DNA from: Halomonas sp. HAL1
Lineage (GTDB): Bacteria; Pseudomonadota; Gammaproteobacteria; Pseudomonadales; Halomonadaceae
Direction of reading: 5' to 3'
Length of the DNA: 64,000 nucleotides
Assembly (NCBI RefSeq): GCF_030544485.1
Contig: NZ_CP130611.1
Coordinates: 62,001 to 126,000, forward strand
Within the stretch, counting starts at the first letter, position 1. Each line of letters starts with the position of its first letter. Under the pieces are notes generated by a model, which worked only from the letters and a program-made list of their open reading frames with translations, did not search any database and was not told the DNA's origin. Of the stretch, positions 43,984-53,804 are shown piece by piece. A program made the translations under genes and the position numbers.

Positions 43984-45516
43984 ATGGATGTGGTCGATAA
44001 AGATAAAGAATATACGTTTTTTGCTGGGCGACGCTCACCAATAGTCGATTGCGTTGTAGCGCTCGCCGCTGGGGTACTGACTACCTTGAGTGCCGCCCCT
44101 TTTTCCCTATGGTGGCTTGGCCCAGTGAGCGTGGCACTGGTCTATTGGAGAATAGCGTCGCTAACGCCCGCCATGGCCACCCTGCGAGGGTGGTGTTATG
44201 GGGTAGGCCTGTTCGGTTCAGGCACGTCGTGGGTCTTCGTTGCTATTCACGATTTCGGTGGCACCGGGGCCTTGGTGGCGATGTTCCTCACCACGCTATT
44301 TGTTAGCGTCCTGGCGCTCTTCTTTGCAGTCCCCTTTGGGCTCTATCGACGCATCACGGGGCCACGGTTCGCCTTTCTTAGCTTTGCCGGTATGTGGGTG
44401 GTGAGCGAATGGCTACGCACCTGGTTGCTCACCGGCTTTCCCTGGTTATTGCTGGGCACCTCTCAGATAGATTCTCCACTAGCCCCATGGGCGCCCGTTG
44501 GTGGTGTGTACTTGCTGTCACTCATGACCGCGCTGACAGGTACGTTAGGGGTAGAGGTACTGCGTCGCCGCTGGATTTTCCTCGTCCCAATGGCCGCCCT
44601 GTGGATCGTTCCATTCCTATTGCCCGCCCAATGGACAACCCCGGCTGGCAAGCCCATCCAGGTGGCATTGTTGCAAGGGAATCTTGATCAGCGCATTAAG
44701 TGGACTGCCCAAGGGCAGCGCGAAGCGATCAGTATCTACACGACGATGACACGGGTGCAAGCAAGGGATATCGACCTCATCGTTTGGCCTGAGGCAGCCC
44801 TTCCCATGCTTGAGCAGGAAGCACAGCAAATACTGGAACAAGTAGCGTCCGACCTGGGGCCTGACACCGCCTTGTTGACCGGCATTTTGCAACGCGACAG
44901 TGAAGGGCGCTCTTATAACAGCGTCATAGGGCTAAATGATGTGCAAGGCGAATACCAAAAAGCGCACTTAGTGCCCTTTGGCGAGTATTTGCCATTCCAA
45001 AGCCTCCTCGCTGACACCCTTGCTTTTTTCGACTTGCCAACACCCCGGCTGACCCCTGGTTCAGACGTACAGGCTCCGTTACACGTGGCTGGAACCACCA
45101 TTGGCAATGCTATCTGTTACGAGATCATTTTCGCCGACCATGTCGCCCAACAGGCGCGTAATGCCGAGCTGCTATTAACGGTTTCCAACGACACGTGGTT
45201 TGGGCGTTCCATTGGCCCACACCAACATCTTCAAATGGCGCGTCTACGTGCCCTTGAAAATGGTCGTCACCTACTTCGAGCTACCAGTAATGGCGTGACG
45301 GCCATCATCGATTCACAAGGTCACGTCACAGCCCGTGCCCCACAGTTTGAACAGGCCAGTTTAACTGGCGAGGTGACCCCGATGCAGGGCCTAACTCCTT
45401 TCACACGCACCGGTAGTGGCCCCGCTTGGATACTCGCTGCCTTACTGACGCTGCTCGGGTTAAAACTGAACTTATCTCGATCAAAAAACGACGCATTAGA
45501 TGAAAAAGGAACCTAG
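43984..45516 (+). CDS. lnt: apolipoprotein N-acyltransferase
   Basis: ATG 43984, four bases after the lspA stop, gives 510 residues: several helices, then a nitrilase-type domain with LIVWPEAALPML (Glu), YQKAHLVPFGEYLPFQS (Lys, Glu) and GNAICYEIIFADHVAQQ (catalytic Cys). It attaches the third acyl chain to lipoproteins. Together with lspA it gives a plasmid-encoded lipoprotein maturation pair downstream of a metal pump. Confidence 0.92.
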   Translation: MDVVDKDKEYTFFAGRRSPIVDCVVALAAGVLTTLSAAPFSLWWLGPVSVALVYWRIASLTPAMATLRGWCYGVGLFGSGTSWVFVAIHDFGGTGALVAMFLTTLFVSVLALFFAVPFGLYRRITGPRFAFLSFAGMWVVSEWLRTWLLTGFPWLLLGTSQIDSPLAPWAPVGGVYLLSLMTALTGTLGVEVLRRRWIFLVPMAALWIVPFLLPAQWTTPAGKPIQVALLQGNLDQRIKWTAQGQREAISIYTTMTRVQARDIDLIVWPEAALPMLEQEAQQILEQVASDLGPDTALLTGILQRDSEGRSYNSVIGLNDVQGEYQKAHLVPFGEYLPFQSLLADTLAFFDLPTPRLTPGSDVQAPLHVAGTTIGNAICYEIIFADHVAQQARNAELLLTVSNDTWFGRSIGPHQHLQMARLRALENGRHLLRATSNGVTAIIDSQGHVTARAPQFEQASLTGEVTPMQGLTPFTRTGSGPAWILAALLTLLGLKLNLSRSKNDALDEKGT

Positions 45517-45928
45517 CGATGCTCCTGGCAAATCAAGATAGGTTGGGAAGGCGGTCAGCCGCTGATTCAAGCCTTTCCGCCGCTTGGAGAAGAAGAGCAC
45601 AGTATGACCGCACTCACAGAGACCATGACACGCCTTAACCAATACGGGTATCCGGATTATCTGGTTGCTATGCGAAATTGAAAGGTGGGCGACAAGCAAA
45701 ACTCACAACGGATTAACTGGTTGATAGGCCCTACATAACCACACTTGAAGCCATAGCCGCTTACTTGGCCGCCGTTGATAAAGCGAAGGAGAACCGGACT
45801 ACCTGGTTCATGCTCGGGAAGCTGTGGAATTGGCCAGGACAAGAGGGACTACGCTGGGTGATGGCTCGCCAGGCTACCCTGATCACGTAGCTTCTCGGCT
45901 AGGCGTTGACTTTCAGATCACGCATTGA
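45517..45928. other. remnant-like stretch without a confident gene
   Basis: About 410 bp with short broken frames. On the plus strand one reads KIGWEGGQPLIQAFPPLGEE and MTALTETMTRLNQYGYPDYL before a stop at 45681; on the minus strand CGYVGPINQLIRCEFCLSP has two Cys pairs. Probably decayed genes; none is assigned. Confidence 0.4.
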
Positions 45929-45960
45929 GGCCCGTGTTACAGGAACACGGGCCGATTTTA
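45929..45960. terminator. terminator between lnt and acr3
   Basis: GGCCCGTGTT (45929-45938), ACAGG, AACACGGGCC (45944-45953), then GATTTTATT. It can serve both the plus-strand metal operon and the minus-strand ars operon. Confidence 0.8.
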
Positions 45961-47028
45961 TTATTCGGGGAACCTGTCCCGTGTGTTGTTGGCGATTCTG
46001 ACCAGCATGAGCATGATTGGCACCTCCACCAGCACCCCGACCACAGTGGCCAGCGCCGCGCCGGACTGCAGGCCGAACAGGGCAATGGCGGCGGCCACGG
46101 CTAGCTCGAAGAAGTTGCTGGCACCGATCATCGCTCCCGGGGCGGCGACATTGTGGGGCACTTTCCACGCCTTGGCCCAGCCGTAGGCAATGAAGAAGAT
46201 CAGGAAGGTCTGGATGATCAGCGGGATGGCGATCAGCACGATGTGCAGCGGGTTGTTGAGTATGACATCGCCCTGGAAGGCGAATAACAGCACCAGGGTG
46301 ATAATCAGGCCGATGGGCGTGATCGGTCCTACCTTTTTCATGAAGACGTTGTCGTACCACTCGATGCCGCGACGGGCGATCAGGGTGCGCCGGGTCAGGT
46401 AACCGGCGGCCAGCGGGATGACGATGTAGAGCACCACCGACAGCGCCACCGTGTCGTAGGGTACCTGGATGTTCGACACGCCGAGCAGCAGGATCACGAT
46501 GGGGGCGAAGGCGAACAGCATGATCAGGTCGTTGACCGCCACCTGGACAAGAGTGTAAGCAGCATCGCCGCGGGTCAGGTAACTCCACACGAAGACCATA
46601 GCGGTACATGGCGCGGTCCCCAGCAGGATGGCACCGGCAAGGTACTGGCTGGCCAGCTCTTCGGGAATGAAGGGCCTGAACAGCACCATCAGGAAAAACC
46701 AGGCGATGGCGAACATGGTGAAGGGCTTGATCAGCCAGTTCACCGTGGTAGTGATGACAAGCCCCTTGGGCTGGCGGCGCACACCGAGCACAGCGGTAAA
46801 GTCGATCTGCGCCATCATCGGGAAGATCATCGCCCAGATGAGGATGGCTACTGGGATCGACACCTGGGCGACTTCGAAGCGCGAGAGGGTTTCGGGCACC
46901 GCCGGGGCGAACTGGCCCAGCAGTACGCCGGCGACGATGGCCATCGCCACCCATACCGAAAGATAACGCTCGAAACGACCCATGCCCTCGGTGGCGCTTG
47001 GGGCTTGGGATTCTTGGAGTGCGGTCAT
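45961..47028 (-). CDS. acr3: ACR3-type arsenite efflux pump
   Basis: ATG 47028, with AGGAG seven bases away, gives 355 residues and ten helices. The ACR3 signature is clear: LAGAILLGTAPCTAMVFVWS with the essential Cys, and the later GASNFFELAVAAAIALFG. It exports As(III) and Sb(III). It is the last gene of arsR-arsC-arsH-acr3. A frame reading through most of it at 45899-46954 is a shadow. Confidence 0.94.
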   Translation of the reverse strand: MTALQESQAPSATEGMGRFERYLSVWVAMAIVAGVLLGQFAPAVPETLSRFEVAQVSIPVAILIWAMIFPMMAQIDFTAVLGVRRQPKGLVITTTVNWLIKPFTMFAIAWFFLMVLFRPFIPEELASQYLAGAILLGTAPCTAMVFVWSYLTRGDAAYTLVQVAVNDLIMLFAFAPIVILLLGVSNIQVPYDTVALSVVLYIVIPLAAGYLTRRTLIARRGIEWYDNVFMKKVGPITPIGLIITLVLLFAFQGDVILNNPLHIVLIAIPLIIQTFLIFFIAYGWAKAWKVPHNVAAPGAMIGASNFFELAVAAAIALFGLQSGAALATVVGVLVEVPIMLMLVRIANNTRDRFPE

Positions 47029-47041
47029 GGTGTGACTCCTA

Positions 47042-47770
47042 TCAGATGGCACATTGATTCACGCGCCGAGAAACGTCTTCCGCGCTTTCCACTCGCTCAG
47101 AGTAGCGGTCTGTCAAGTAGTCGCTTCGTCCTCGGATCATCAGGGTGAACTTGGTCAGTTCCTCGCAAACATCCACTATGCGGAGGTACAGAGGAGAGGG
47201 CTTCATGCGGCCATCTTCGTCGAATTCATTGAAAGCTTTCGGTACCGAAGACTGATTGGGGATCGTCACCATGCGCATCCAACGACCGAGGATGCGCATT
47301 TGGTTAACCGCGTTAAAGCTCTGGCTCCCGCCTGATACCTGTATCACGGCCAGGGTCTTCCCCTGAGTGGGACGAATGCCGCCTAGTGACAACGGAATCC
47401 AGTCGATCTGGGCCTTCATGATGGCCGTCATGGCACCATGGCGTTCGGGACTGACCCACAGCATGCCTTCCGACCACTCGGCCAACTCGCGTAACTCCTG
47501 AACCTTGGGGTGGTCAGCCCCCGCATCATCCGGCAAGGGCAGGCCGCTAGGGTTGTAAGTCCGCACCTCGCATCCGAACCAACGCAGCAGTCGCCCGGCT
47601 TCCTCGGCAACGAAACGTGAGTAGGATCGTTCTCGCAGGGATCCGTAGAGCACCAAAATACGTGGCGCATGCTGGGGGGTCTCGGGGCCTGCCAACAGTG
47701 TCGTGTCGATGGAACGCAACTGGGAAGGATCAATATTGGGGAGGTCTGCCGGCATCTTGATGTCTTTCAT
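47042..47770 (-). CDS. arsH: ArsH NADPH-dependent FMN reductase
   Basis: The 242-residue product shows the flavodoxin-like NADPH-FMN reductase domain: [40 protein letters not shown], and [20 protein letters not shown]. It oxidises or otherwise detoxifies organoarsenicals. It overlaps arsC by 4 bp. Confidence 0.93.
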   Translation of the reverse strand: MKDIKMPADLPNIDPSQLRSIDTTLLAGPETPQHAPRILVLYGSLRERSYSRFVAEEAGRLLRWFGCEVRTYNPSGLPLPDDAGADHPKVQELRELAEWSEGMLWVSPERHGAMTAIMKAQIDWIPLSLGGIRPTQGKTLAVIQVSGGSQSFNAVNQMRILGRWMRMVTIPNQSSVPKAFNEFDEDGRMKPSPLYLRIVDVCEELTKFTLMIRGRSDYLTDRYSERVESAEDVSRRVNQCAI

Positions 47771-48180
47771 GGCGCGATTCCTGGGTAATGGATGACTTCA
47801 CCATCTTCCTTGATGAAGTGCGCTACTGGGTGGTCAAGGAGATCCAGCACCGTCTCCGATGGTCGGCATAGCCTGGCACCCTTCAGTGTCACCACGATCG
47901 GTCGATTGATCAGAATCGGTTCCGCCAGCATGGCATCGATCAGCTGATCATCCGTCAACGCCGGGTCGTCCAGCCCCAATGCCTCGTAGGGGGTTCCCTT
48001 GCGCCGCAGTAGATCCCGAGGGCAGATACCCATCTTCGCCAGCAGCTCCACGATGCGTTCCCGGCTTGGGGGCGTATTGAGATATTCGATGATCTCGGGA
48101 GGTTCACCAGAGGCCCTCATCATCGCCAAGGTATTGCGTGATGTGCCGCAGTTCGGGTTGTGATAGATCTGGGGAAGCAT
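47767..48180 (-). CDS. arsC: glutaredoxin-coupled arsenate reductase
   Basis: The 137-residue product has [20 protein letters not shown] with catalytic Cys, [14 protein letters not shown], and [20 protein letters not shown] with the Arg triad. It reduces As(V) to As(III) using glutathione and glutaredoxin. It lies 6 bp from arsR. Confidence 0.94.
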   Translation of the reverse strand: MLPQIYHNPNCGTSRNTLAMMRASGEPPEIIEYLNTPPSRERIVELLAKMGICPRDLLRRKGTPYEALGLDDPALTDDQLIDAMLAEPILINRPIVVTLKGARLCRPSETVLDLLDHPVAHFIKEDGEVIHYPGIAP

Positions 48181-48186
48181 ACTGTT

Positions 48187-48537
48187 TCATTCCTTATCTT
48201 GATTCGGAGTGTAACCGATCAGGGACTCCGCTAAGGGGCCACACACCTCCGGATGCCCCGCGCAGCAGTCGCGCACCAGGAAGCGGATGGCTTCCTGCAT
48301 GTGGTTTAGATTCGCCCGATAGATGATCGAGCGCCCCTGACGACGGGATACCACCAGACCTGCCCGCGACAGCACAGACAGGTGCGCCGACATCGTGGCA
48401 TGGGGCACCGATAGCTGCCGTGCGAGCTCGCCGGCGGCGAGCCCATCCGGTTCCTGGCGTACCAGCAGGCGAAAGACCGCCAGGCGTGTCTCCTGGGCAA
48501 GAGCGGAAAAGCTCTCGATTACGTTTGATGTTTCCAT
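48187..48537 (-). CDS. arsR: ArsR-family arsenic repressor
   Basis: The 116-residue winged helix (LAAGELARQLSVPHATMSAH then LSVLSRAGLVVSRRQGRSII) has a vicinal Cys pair in RDCCAGHPEVCG near the C-terminus, the As(III) sensor of the non-E. coli type. It represses both divergent operons through the 48540 palindrome. Confidence 0.92.
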   Translation of the reverse strand: METSNVIESFSALAQETRLAVFRLLVRQEPDGLAAGELARQLSVPHATMSAHLSVLSRAGLVVSRRQGRSIIYRANLNHMQEAIRFLVRDCCAGHPEVCGPLAESLIGYTPNQDKE

Positions 48538-48539
48538 AT

Positions 48540-48555
48540 TTCCAAAATTATGGAA
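48540..48555. promoter_or_regulatory. ArsR operator candidate
   Basis: TTCCA-AAATTA-TGGAA is an inverted repeat directly upstream of arsR, in the arsR/arsC2 divergent gap (48538-48668). Confidence 0.55.
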
Positions 48556-48668
48556 TTATTGGGGGCGTGTCAAGTCGTTCACTCAAGGTAGAAGCGTAGA
48601 ACGTCCTAGCAGCACGCAACATCTTTCTATCCGCACATATGCAAGCCCGCATCAATGAGGGTCAACTG

Positions 48669-49094
48669 ATGAGACTGCGACGTGTTCTGTTCCTGTGCAA
48701 TGCCAACTCGGCCAGGTCCCTGATGGGCGAAGCCCTGTTACGTCACCTGGCGGGAGACCGCTTTGAGGCGTTCAGCGCTGGTTCCGAGCCGGATCGCCCC
48801 CATGAGATCACCTTGGCTACCTTGAGCAAGCTAGGTATCGACACTCAGGGGCTCGCCAGCAAGTCCCTGGGCGATTTCGCCGGTGAGCATTTCGATTCGG
48901 TGATCGTGCTTTGTGACAAGGCCCAGCAGGCATGCCGTGACTGGCAGGGCAGCAGTGATGAGTATCTCTACTGGGATATCCGCGATCCTCGCCTTATCGA
49001 GCGGTGGGATGCCTACGAGCAGGCGCTGGCCGAAATCCGTCATCGGCTATTGCTCTGGCTGGAGATCCAGGAGCGCGACGACATCGAGCGCTGA
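48669..49094 (+). CDS. low-molecular-weight phosphatase-type arsenate reductase
   Basis: From ATG 48669 (internal to a longer frame) the protein has 141 residues: RVLFLCNANSARSLMGEALL is the P-loop CX5S; the DPR loop reads WDIRDPRLIERWDAYEQAL. It should reduce arsenate with thioredoxin, complementing the GrxC-type ArsC; the normal second Cys (QQACRDW) is present. Confidence 0.87.
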   Translation: MRLRRVLFLCNANSARSLMGEALLRHLAGDRFEAFSAGSEPDRPHEITLATLSKLGIDTQGLASKSLGDFAGEHFDSVIVLCDKAQQACRDWQGSSDEYLYWDIRDPRLIERWDAYEQALAEIRHRLLLWLEIQERDDIER

Positions 49095-49140
49095 ACCTCG
49101 ATCCATCGAGACCCACGACTAAATTCAAAGCGAGGTAACT

Positions 49141-50172
49141 ATGACTCTGCGTATTGGTATCAATGGCTTCGGACGCATTGGCAGATTGACGCTGCGCAGC
49201 CTCTGGCGCTCCGTCGAATCGGGCGAGGTCGAGATCGGCTTGATCAACGATCCGGGCGGTGACGCTGCCACCTTCGCCCACCTGCTGGAGTTCGACTCGG
49301 TGCATGGCCACTGGGCACCGGGAAAGGGAATCGACGCCACCGAGGCGGACATCCTCATCGACGGTCGGCGCCTGGCTTTTACCTCCAAGGTCGCCACGGC
49401 CGACAGCGACTGGTCGGGCTGCGACGTTGTCATCGAGTGTTCGGGCAAGATCAAGACCCGCGAGAAACTGCAGGCCTACCTGGACCAGGGCGTCGGTCGG
49501 GTGGTGGTAAGCGCGCCGGTGAAGGAAGAGGGCGTGCTGAACGTGGTGATGGGGGTCAATGACGACCGCTACGATCCTGAGACACACCGCATCGTCACCG
49601 CGGCGAGCTGCACCACCAACTGCCTGGCGCCGGTGGTCAAGGTTATCCACGAGACCTATGGCATCCGCCACGGCTCCATGACCACCGTCCACGATATCAC
49701 CAATACCCAGACCATCCTCGACGCCCCCCACAAGGACTTGCGCCGAGCCCGTGCCTGCGGCATGAGCCTGATTCCCACCACCACCGGCTCGGCCAAGGCG
49801 ATCACCGCCATCTTTCCCGAGCTCGAGGGCAAGCTGAACGGCCACGCCGTGCGGGTGCCCCTGGCCAACGCCTCGCTCACCGACATGGTCTTCGAACTCG
49901 AACGCGAGGTGACGGTGGACGAGGTCAATGCTGCTCTGAAGGCCGCCGCCGAGGGCCCGCTAGCCGGCATCCTGGGCTACGAGGAGCGCCCGCTGGTCTC
50001 CATCGACTACCGTACCGATCCGCGCAGCTCGATCATCGACGCGCTTTCGACCATGGTGGTCAACGGCACCCAGCTCAAGCTCTACGCCTGGTATGACAAC
50101 GAGTGGGGCTACGCCAACCGGACCGCCGAGCTGGCGATGAAGGTGGGGAGTGAGCAGGTGGGCCATGTCTGA
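49141..50172 (+). CDS. glyceraldehyde-3-phosphate dehydrogenase of the ars locus
   Basis: The 343-residue enzyme has the NAD-binding start [20 protein letters not shown], the catalytic [13 protein letters not shown]ys, and [13 protein letters not shown]. In GapA-ArsJ pairs it makes unstable 1-arseno-3-phosphoglycerate from arsenate, which ArsJ exports. Its end overlaps arsJ by 8 bp. Confidence 0.93.
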   Translation: MTLRIGINGFGRIGRLTLRSLWRSVESGEVEIGLINDPGGDAATFAHLLEFDSVHGHWAPGKGIDATEADILIDGRRLAFTSKVATADSDWSGCDVVIECSGKIKTREKLQAYLDQGVGRVVVSAPVKEEGVLNVVMGVNDDRYDPETHRIVTAASCTTNCLAPVVKVIHETYGIRHGSMTTVHDITNTQTILDAPHKDLRRARACGMSLIPTTTGSAKAITAIFPELEGKLNGHAVRVPLANASLTDMVFELEREVTVDEVNAALKAAAEGPLAGILGYEERPLVSIDYRTDPRSSIIDALSTMVVNGTQLKLYAWYDNEWGYANRTAELAMKVGSEQVGHV

Positions 50173-51400
50173 GGCAGGGAAGCTCGGGATCCGCTTGAAG
50201 GGGCTGCCCTTCGAGGTGCGCCAGTACCTGCTGATCACCGGCAACTACTGGGCCTTCACCCTCACCGACGGTGCCCTGCGCATGTTGGTGGTGCTCTACT
50301 TCCATCAGTTGGGCTACTCACCGCTGGAGGTGGCGCTGCTGTTCCTCTTCTACGAGGCCTTCGGCGTAGTCACCAACCTGGTGGGGGGCTGGCTGGGGGC
50401 ACGCCTGGGCCTCAACCGCACCATGAACGTGGGCCTCGGCCTGCAGATCGTCGCGCTGGTCATGCTGATGGTGCCCGCCGCGGCGCTAACCGTGCCCTGG
50501 GTGATGGCCGCCCAAGCGCTCTCGGGCATCGCCAAGGACCTCAACAAGATGAGCGCCAAGAGCGCGGTCAAGGTGCTGGTGCCCAAGGACAGCCCTAGTG
50601 CCGGCAGTGCCCTCTACCGCTGGGTAGCGATCCTCACCGGTTCCAAGAACGCGCTGAAGGGGGCCGGTTTCTTCCTCGGCGGCCTGCTGCTGACTCTGAT
50701 CGGCTTCCGCGGTGCGGTCATCGCCATGGCATTGATGCTCGTCGCGGTGTTGACGCTGTCGCTGATAAGGCTCAAGGCTGACCTGGGTCGCCAGAAGCGC
50801 AAGCCCAAGTTCACCGAGGTGTTCTCCAAGTCCCGGGCCATCAACGTGCTCTCGGCGGCGCGGCTATGCCTGTTCGCCTCCCGGGACGTGTGGTTCGTGG
50901 TGGCGTTGCCGGTGTTCCTCTACGACCAGCACGGCTGGAGCCATTGGACGGTGGGCGGCCTGCTGGCTATCTGGGTGATCGGCTATGGTGGGGTGCAGAC
51001 CCAGGCGCCGCGCCTCACCGGCCTGGTCAAGGGCGGGGCGCGGGCCGTCACCGTGTTCTGGGCGTTGGCCCTGGCCGGCTTGCCAGCGCTGCTGGCCCTG
51101 CTGCCCCTGGCCGAAGTGGGCTGGTTGGTGACGGGGCTTTTGGCCTTCGGCGTGCTCTTCGCCGTCAACTCCAGCTGGCACAGCTACCTGATCGTGCACT
51201 ATGCCCGCGCCGATGGCGTCTCCATGGACGTGGGCTTCTATTACATGGCCAACGCCATGGGCCGCCTCGCCGGCACACTACTCTCCGGTTGGGTGTACCA
51301 GGTGTATGGCCTGGCCGCCTGTCTGTGGATCTCGGCCGCTCTGGTGGCGGCCAGCGCCCTGATGGCTCTTGCGCTGCCACAGGAGGCGTCTGGGGAATGA
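50165..51400 (+). CDS. arsJ: ArsJ organoarsenical exporter (MFS)
   Basis: ATG 50165 gives 411 residues, twelve helices. Typical ArsJ start is [20 protein letters not shown] with [20 protein letters not shown] following; [20 protein letters not shown] is also visible. It extrudes 1-arseno-3-phosphoglycerate and so confers arsenate resistance without reduction. Confidence 0.92.
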   Translation: MSEAGKLGIRLKGLPFEVRQYLLITGNYWAFTLTDGALRMLVVLYFHQLGYSPLEVALLFLFYEAFGVVTNLVGGWLGARLGLNRTMNVGLGLQIVALVMLMVPAAALTVPWVMAAQALSGIAKDLNKMSAKSAVKVLVPKDSPSAGSALYRWVAILTGSKNALKGAGFFLGGLLLTLIGFRGAVIAMALMLVAVLTLSLIRLKADLGRQKRKPKFTEVFSKSRAINVLSAARLCLFASRDVWFVVALPVFLYDQHGWSHWTVGGLLAIWVIGYGGVQTQAPRLTGLVKGGARAVTVFWALALAGLPALLALLPLAEVGWLVTGLLAFGVLFAVNSSWHSYLIVHYARADGVSMDVGFYYMANAMGRLAGTLLSGWVYQVYGLAACLWISAALVAASALMALALPQEASGE

Positions 51401-51711
51401 TGTGGGGCTACCCGACGCTGACCTTGCCCCACGGCTATCGACTGAGCCCCAGGACCCTCTACCCCATGCTGCATTCGATGGAGCGCAAGGGGGCCTGCCC
51501 TCCGTGATTAGTACAAGGGAAGCACACGACGCAGGCTCTACCGTCGCTGTTCGCGCTGGGCGCCGCCGTGCTCAACGGTCCCCTCAACCAGGGGATCATC
51601 CACGGCCTCAAGGTCAGTGGCGGCATTCTCGTCACCATGTAGCTGGCATCGTCCTCAATGCCAAACAGGCACTATCCCGATAAACATACTTGCCACGAAA
51701 ACGCCCAAGAT
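51397..51711 (+). pseudogene. PadR-like and other gene remnants between arsJ and ISL3
   Basis: 51397-51507 reads HGYRLSPRTLYPMLHSMERK, the wing of a PadR-type regulator, then stops. 51538-51642 reads LPSLFALGAAVLNGPLNQGI then IHGLKVSGGILVTM, of no known family. Both are fragments, suggesting deletions when the IS arrived. Confidence 0.5.
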
Positions 51712-53013
51712 ATGACGCACTTTTCTGACAACATTCTCCACCTGCCGGAATACCACGTCCTGGGCACCAAGGTGGAAGAGCATGATCTCCACTACCAGAT
51801 CGAAGCTCCTGAGCCTCTAGCTTGCGAGGAATGCGGCGTTGAGAATGAGTTTGTCAGGTTCGGCAAGCGCGATGTGGCCTATCGTGACCTACCCATCCAC
51901 GGCAAGCGGGTCACCCTCTGGGTGGTCCGTCGCCGGTACACATGTCGAGCCTGCGGAAAGACATTCCGTCCGACGCTCCCCGAGATGGTGGACACTCATC
52001 GCATGACGCGGAGGCTTTACAGCCATGTTGAAAAGGAGGCCTTCAACCACCCCTACGCCTATGTAGCCGATACCACGGGCCTCGATGAGAAGACCATACG
52101 CGAAATCTTCAAGAAAAAGGCTGAGTTCCTGGCGATTTGGCACCGCTTCGAGACTCCTCGTTGCCTGGGCATCGACGAGCTGTACCTGAATCGCCGCTAC
52201 CGCTGCATCCTGACCAACTTGGAGGAGCGTACTCTGTTAGACCTGCTGCCCGGTCGTCAGCAGGACGCGGTGACGAAGCGGCTCATGAGCATGACTGAGC
52301 GCGACAAGGTCGAGATCGTCAGCATGGACATGTGGAAGCCCTACCGCCGTGCCGTTCAGGCGGTGCTGCCACAGGCCCGCATTGTGGTCGATAAGTTCCA
52401 TGTGGTGCGTATGGCCAACGAAGCCCTGGAGAAGGTCCGCAAGGGGCTCAGGAAGGAGTTGACGGCCAACCAGCGACGAACCCTTAAGGGCGACCGGAAG
52501 ATCCTGCTGAAGCGGGCTCACGACGTCTCAGACCGCGAGCGTCTCATCATGGAAACCTGGACAGGGGCCTTCCCCCAGCTCCTGGCAGCCTATGAGCACA
52601 AGGAGCGGTTCTACCACATCTGGGGCTGTGCCACCCGGCGGGATGCTGAGAAGGCGTTGGCTGCCTGGGTTGACGGCATCCCGCAGGGGCAGAAGGAGGT
52701 CTGGAAGGATCTCGTTAGCGCCGTCAGTGGCTGGCGTGAGGAGGTGCTGACCTACTTCGAGACCGACATCCCAATCACCAACGCCTTCACGGAGTCGATC
52801 AACCGGCTGGCCAAGGACAAGAACCGCGATGGCCGGGGCTATTCATTCGAGGTGATGCGGGCCCGGATGCTCTACACCACCAAGCACAAGAAGAAGACGC
52901 CACAGACCAAGGAATCTCCGTTCCTGGGCAAGGCCACCATGACCTACAGCATGGGTCTCCCCGAGGCCGAGAAGAACTACGGCGTCGATCTATCAACCTT
53001 CTGGGAGGATTAA
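51712..53013 (+). CDS. ISL3-family transposase
   Basis: ATG 51712 gives 433 residues. N-terminal zinc finger (CEECGVENEFVRFGKRD ... CRACGKTFRPTLPEM), HTH (VADTTGLDEKTIREIFKKKA), and the ISL3 catalytic domain with GIDELYLNRRYRCILTNLEE, VSMDMWKPYRRAVQAVLPQA and FHVVRMANEALEKVRKGLR. The late Glu lies in NAFTESINRLAKDKNRDGRG. Complete. I could not define the inverted repeats with confidence. Confidence 0.92.
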   Translation: MTHFSDNILHLPEYHVLGTKVEEHDLHYQIEAPEPLACEECGVENEFVRFGKRDVAYRDLPIHGKRVTLWVVRRRYTCRACGKTFRPTLPEMVDTHRMTRRLYSHVEKEAFNHPYAYVADTTGLDEKTIREIFKKKAEFLAIWHRFETPRCLGIDELYLNRRYRCILTNLEERTLLDLLPGRQQDAVTKRLMSMTERDKVEIVSMDMWKPYRRAVQAVLPQARIVVDKFHVVRMANEALEKVRKGLRKELTANQRRTLKGDRKILLKRAHDVSDRERLIMETWTGAFPQLLAAYEHKERFYHIWGCATRRDAEKALAAWVDGIPQGQKEVWKDLVSAVSGWREEVLTYFETDIPITNAFTESINRLAKDKNRDGRGYSFEVMRARMLYTTKHKKKTPQTKESPFLGKATMTYSMGLPEAEKNYGVDLSTFWED

Positions 53014-53069
53014 GGTTTTGGTGGATCAGAGGGGATCATCAACCACTTAATCCGGATACCCACTTTCTT

Positions 53070-53582
53070 CTACCGTCGCCACTCTGTATATTCCTCCATG
53101 TACTTAACGAATGTGCTTAGCTCCGTTACCTCAGGATCAACTACTAAGTAGTACGATTCATACTTCTCTAAATTCTCGTGCACGTTCTCGCCGCTACTCA
53201 TGTAAAGAGAAAATCCGCTATTGCTGTGTGAATACTCCCCCTCAGAGTGCAGCCACTCAATAGAATGTGTTGCACTGCTTATTAGCACCGGATCGTCACT
53301 CTGCGCCCTCACTGGATCATTTAGTTCATCAATTCCTTTCAAGCCGCACTCGTACTGGATTATCTCACGCCCCTGATCGTCTTTTTTGAAATCCCAGCTT
53401 GTGCTAGCGCAAGCTTTTCGGTTTTCCAGGGCCTGCTCAAAGGTTAAGGAACTACCGATAGGGAAAGACTGTTCTTTTAGGCCAGTGATTTCAGAGCTGC
53501 CATTGCCGCAGCCGGAGAGTGTCAGCATTACTACAGCCGGTAAAACGGTAATGAGGTTTCGCTTTAGCATTAAATTATCCAT
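53070..53582 (-). CDS. lipoprotein of unknown function
   Basis: 170 residues with signal and lipobox (LPAVVMLTLSGCGNG). The mature part is acidic with a few Cys (NRKACASTSWDFKKDDQGRE, QYECGLKG) and no known domain. It likely sits in the outer membrane. A second Met (MLKRN at 53570) may be the start. Confidence 0.65.
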   Translation of the reverse strand: MDNLMLKRNLITVLPAVVMLTLSGCGNGSSEITGLKEQSFPIGSSLTFEQALENRKACASTSWDFKKDDQGREIIQYECGLKGIDELNDPVRAQSDDPVLISSATHSIEWLHSEGEYSHSNSGFSLYMSSGENVHENLEKYESYYLVVDPEVTELSTFVKYMEEYTEWRR

Positions 53583-53804
53583 AGAGTGTGGGTATTAGTC
53601 CGCATGCGGCATTACACATTAGTGTTTCATGAGTCGCTGGACACGCAGGTGGTCGTCTATTCTTTTCATTTAACTATTCGCTCTCTACTTGCTTGGCGGA
53701 TACCATAATGATTGTTTAGCAAGGCGCACTGGCTAGTGCCCTTGGCGATGGTGACTGCCAAGGAGCAGTCACGCGCTTTTGCTATCAGTGCTTTTGTAAT
53801 CCAT

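Noticed and set aside
45899..46954. 351-residue minus-strand ORF overlapping acr3
   Set aside because: Low-complexity Arg/His/Pro-rich frame, shadow of acr3 in high-GC sequence.
48994..49845. 283-residue minus ORF opposite gapdh
   Set aside because: Shadow of a well-recognised GAPDH gene with high third-position GC.
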